Assembly: GCA_035462375.1 (NCBI GenBank)
Contig: DATHUJ010000019.1
Location: 1-6,355 of the forward strand
DNA length: 6,355 nt
DNA from: DASTQL01 sp035462375
GTDB taxonomy: Bacteria; Actinomycetota; Actinomycetes; Jiangellales; Jiangellaceae
Direction of reading: 5' to 3'
Shown: piece by piece, positions 5,472-6,355 of the stretch
Layout: each line of letters begins with the position of its first letter
Numbering within the stretch: position 1 is the first letter of the stretch
Notes under the pieces: generated by a model
Told to the model about the DNA's origin: nothing
Seen by the model: the letters and a program-made list of their open reading frames with translations, nothing else
Databases searched by the model: none
Position numbers and translations under genes: made by a program

Positions 5472-6355
5472 ATGACGCCCCCCTCCGCCGACCGGCCCAC
5501 CCCCCGCCTGCGGACCGCGCTGGCTGGCCTACCGTCCTACAAGCCCGGCCGGCCCTCGGTGGCCCGGGCGGGCGTGACGACCTACAAGATCTCCTCCAAC
5601 GAGAACCCGTACCCTCCCCTGCCCGGTGTGCTCGAGGCGGCGGTCGAGGCGGCGGGGGTCATGAACCGTTACCCGGACATGACCGCGAGCGGGCTGGTGG
5701 CGGCGATCGCCGAGCACCTGGGCGTGCCCGAGGAGCACCTGGCCACGGGCACGGGGAGCGTCGGGGTGCTGCAGCAGATCGTCCAGGCGACCGCCGCCGA
5801 GGGCGACGAGGTCGTCTACGCGTGGCGCTCCTTCGAGGCCTACCCGATCGTCGTGGGGATCTCGGGGGCGAGGTCGGTGCGCGTGCCGCTCCGGTCGGAC
5901 GCGACGCACGACCTCGACGCCATGGCGGCCGCGATCACCGACCGGACCCGGCTGGTGCTGGTCTGCAGCCCGAACAACCCGACCGGCCCGGTCGTCCACC
6001 GGGACCCGCTGACGCGGTTCCTGGACCGCGTGCCCTCCGACGTGCTGGTCGTGGTGGACGAGGCGTACAAGGAGTTCGTCCGCGATCCGGCGGCGGTCGA
6101 GGGCATCGAGCTCTACCGGGACCGCCCCAACGTCTGCGTGCTCCGTACGTTCTCCAAGGCGTACGGCCTGGCGGGCCTGCGGGTCGGCTTCGCGGTGGCC
6201 CACGAGCCGGTGGCCGAGGCGTTGCGCAAGACGGCGGTTCCCTTCGGGGTGTCCAGCGTGGCCCAGCGGGCGGCCGTCGAGTCCCTGCGCCGCGAGGCCG
6301 AGCTGCTCGAGCGGGTGGAGGCGCTGATCAAGGAGAGGTCGCGGGTCTGGGAGGA
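5472..6355 (+). CDS. hisC: Histidinol-phosphate / aromatic amino acid aminotransferase (HisC/Pat family), 3' truncated
   Basis: Translation from the ATG gives 294 residues with no stop before the window edge; family members are about 350-370 residues, so roughly 60-75 are missing. It is a fold type I PLP aminotransferase of the HisC/Pat group. Visible landmarks are SSNENPYPPLPGV (41-53), NRYPD (65-69), TGTGSVGVLQQI (92-103, cofactor-phosphate loop), AWRSFEAYP (117-125), SPNNPTG (166-172), VDEAYKEF (195-202, D196 and Y199 contacting PLP) and RTFSKAYGLAGLRVGF (225-240, with K229 the Schiff-base lysine and R237 a phosphate contact). The reaction moves an amino group between a substrate amine and 2-oxoglutarate/glutamate. 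The N-terminal RLRTALAGLPSYKPG, WRSFEAYP and VPFGVSSVAQ resemble mycobacterial HisC2 (Rv3772, described as the aromatic aminotransferase Pat) as I recall it, and no other his gene adjoins. The last step of phenylalanine/tyrosine synthesis is therefore at least as likely as histidine synthesis. The start fits both the promoter and family N-termini. Confidence 0.9.
   Translation, partial: MTPPSADRPTPRLRTALAGLPSYKPGRPSVARAGVTTYKISSNENPYPPLPGVLEAAVEAAGVMNRYPDMTASGLVAAIAEHLGVPEEHLATGTGSVGVLQQIVQATAAEGDEVVYAWRSFEAYPIVVGISGARSVRVPLRSDATHDLDAMAAAITDRTRLVLVCSPNNPTGPVVHRDPLTRFLDRVPSDVLVVVDEAYKEFVRDPAAVEGIELYRDRPNVCVLRTFSKAYGLAGLRVGFAVAHEPVAEALRKTAVPFGVSSVAQRAAVESLRREAELLERVEALIKERSRVWE

Noticed and set aside
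5309..5500. 63-residue minus-strand frame in the divergent gap
   Set aside because: It runs through the long hairpin and the palindrome and overlaps the aminotransferase start. No family resemblance and no promoter or ribosome binding site.
5529..6203. 224-residue minus-strand frame opposite the aminotransferase gene
   Set aside because: It is Asp/His/Arg/Val-rich antisense shadow; the plus-strand frame contains every expected aminotransferase motif.

Overview
The window is very GC-rich DNA with GTG starts, dense gene packing and -10-like boxes placed directly before start codons. This points to a high-GC actinomycete. Placement below phylum is a guess; Geodermatophilaceae- or Nocardioides-like soil actinobacteria would fit. 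No rRNA, tRNA, CRISPR array, transposase or phage gene was seen.

Layout, left to right. (1) Bases 1-1524 (+) are the 3' part of a gene for a membrane-anchored NRPS-like protein: the end of an AMP-forming adenylation domain, a phosphopantetheine carrier domain, then a multi-pass acyltransferase-3 domain. (2) Bases 1442-2929 (-) encode a PLP-dependent group II decarboxylase; its 3' end overlaps the first gene tail-to-tail by 83 bp. (3) Bases 2995-4227 (+) encode a saccharopine-dehydrogenase-like / trans-acting enoyl reductase family oxidoreductase, divergent from the decarboxylase across a 65-bp gap that holds both promoters. (4) Bases 4267-5265 (-) encode a 10-TM EamA/DMT transporter, convergent with gene 3 across a 39-bp gap with a terminator-like hairpin. 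(5) Bases 5472 to the window end (+) encode a HisC/Pat-family aminotransferase, cut by the window edge. Its motifs look more like the aromatic (Pat) branch than a dedicated histidine enzyme.

Strands alternate at every gene, so nothing here is an operon and each gene probably has its own promoter. Three of the four visible starts have a TANNNT box ending 6-7 nt before the start codon, and the fourth has a weaker match; this is the geometry of leaderless mRNAs. The 206-bp gap 5266-5471 is the richest non-coding part. It holds a 64-bp near-perfect hairpin with TGATCA in both arms, then a perfect 20-bp palindrome over the predicted -35 region of the aminotransferase, and a small inverted repeat in the transporter promoter.

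The most unusual item is the adenylation-carrier-membrane acyltransferase fusion. In logic it resembles the Dlt system (activate, load on a carrier, transfer by a membrane acyltransferase) on one chain, with an acyltransferase-3 domain instead of an MBOAT. No shared pathway for the five genes can be shown from this window.
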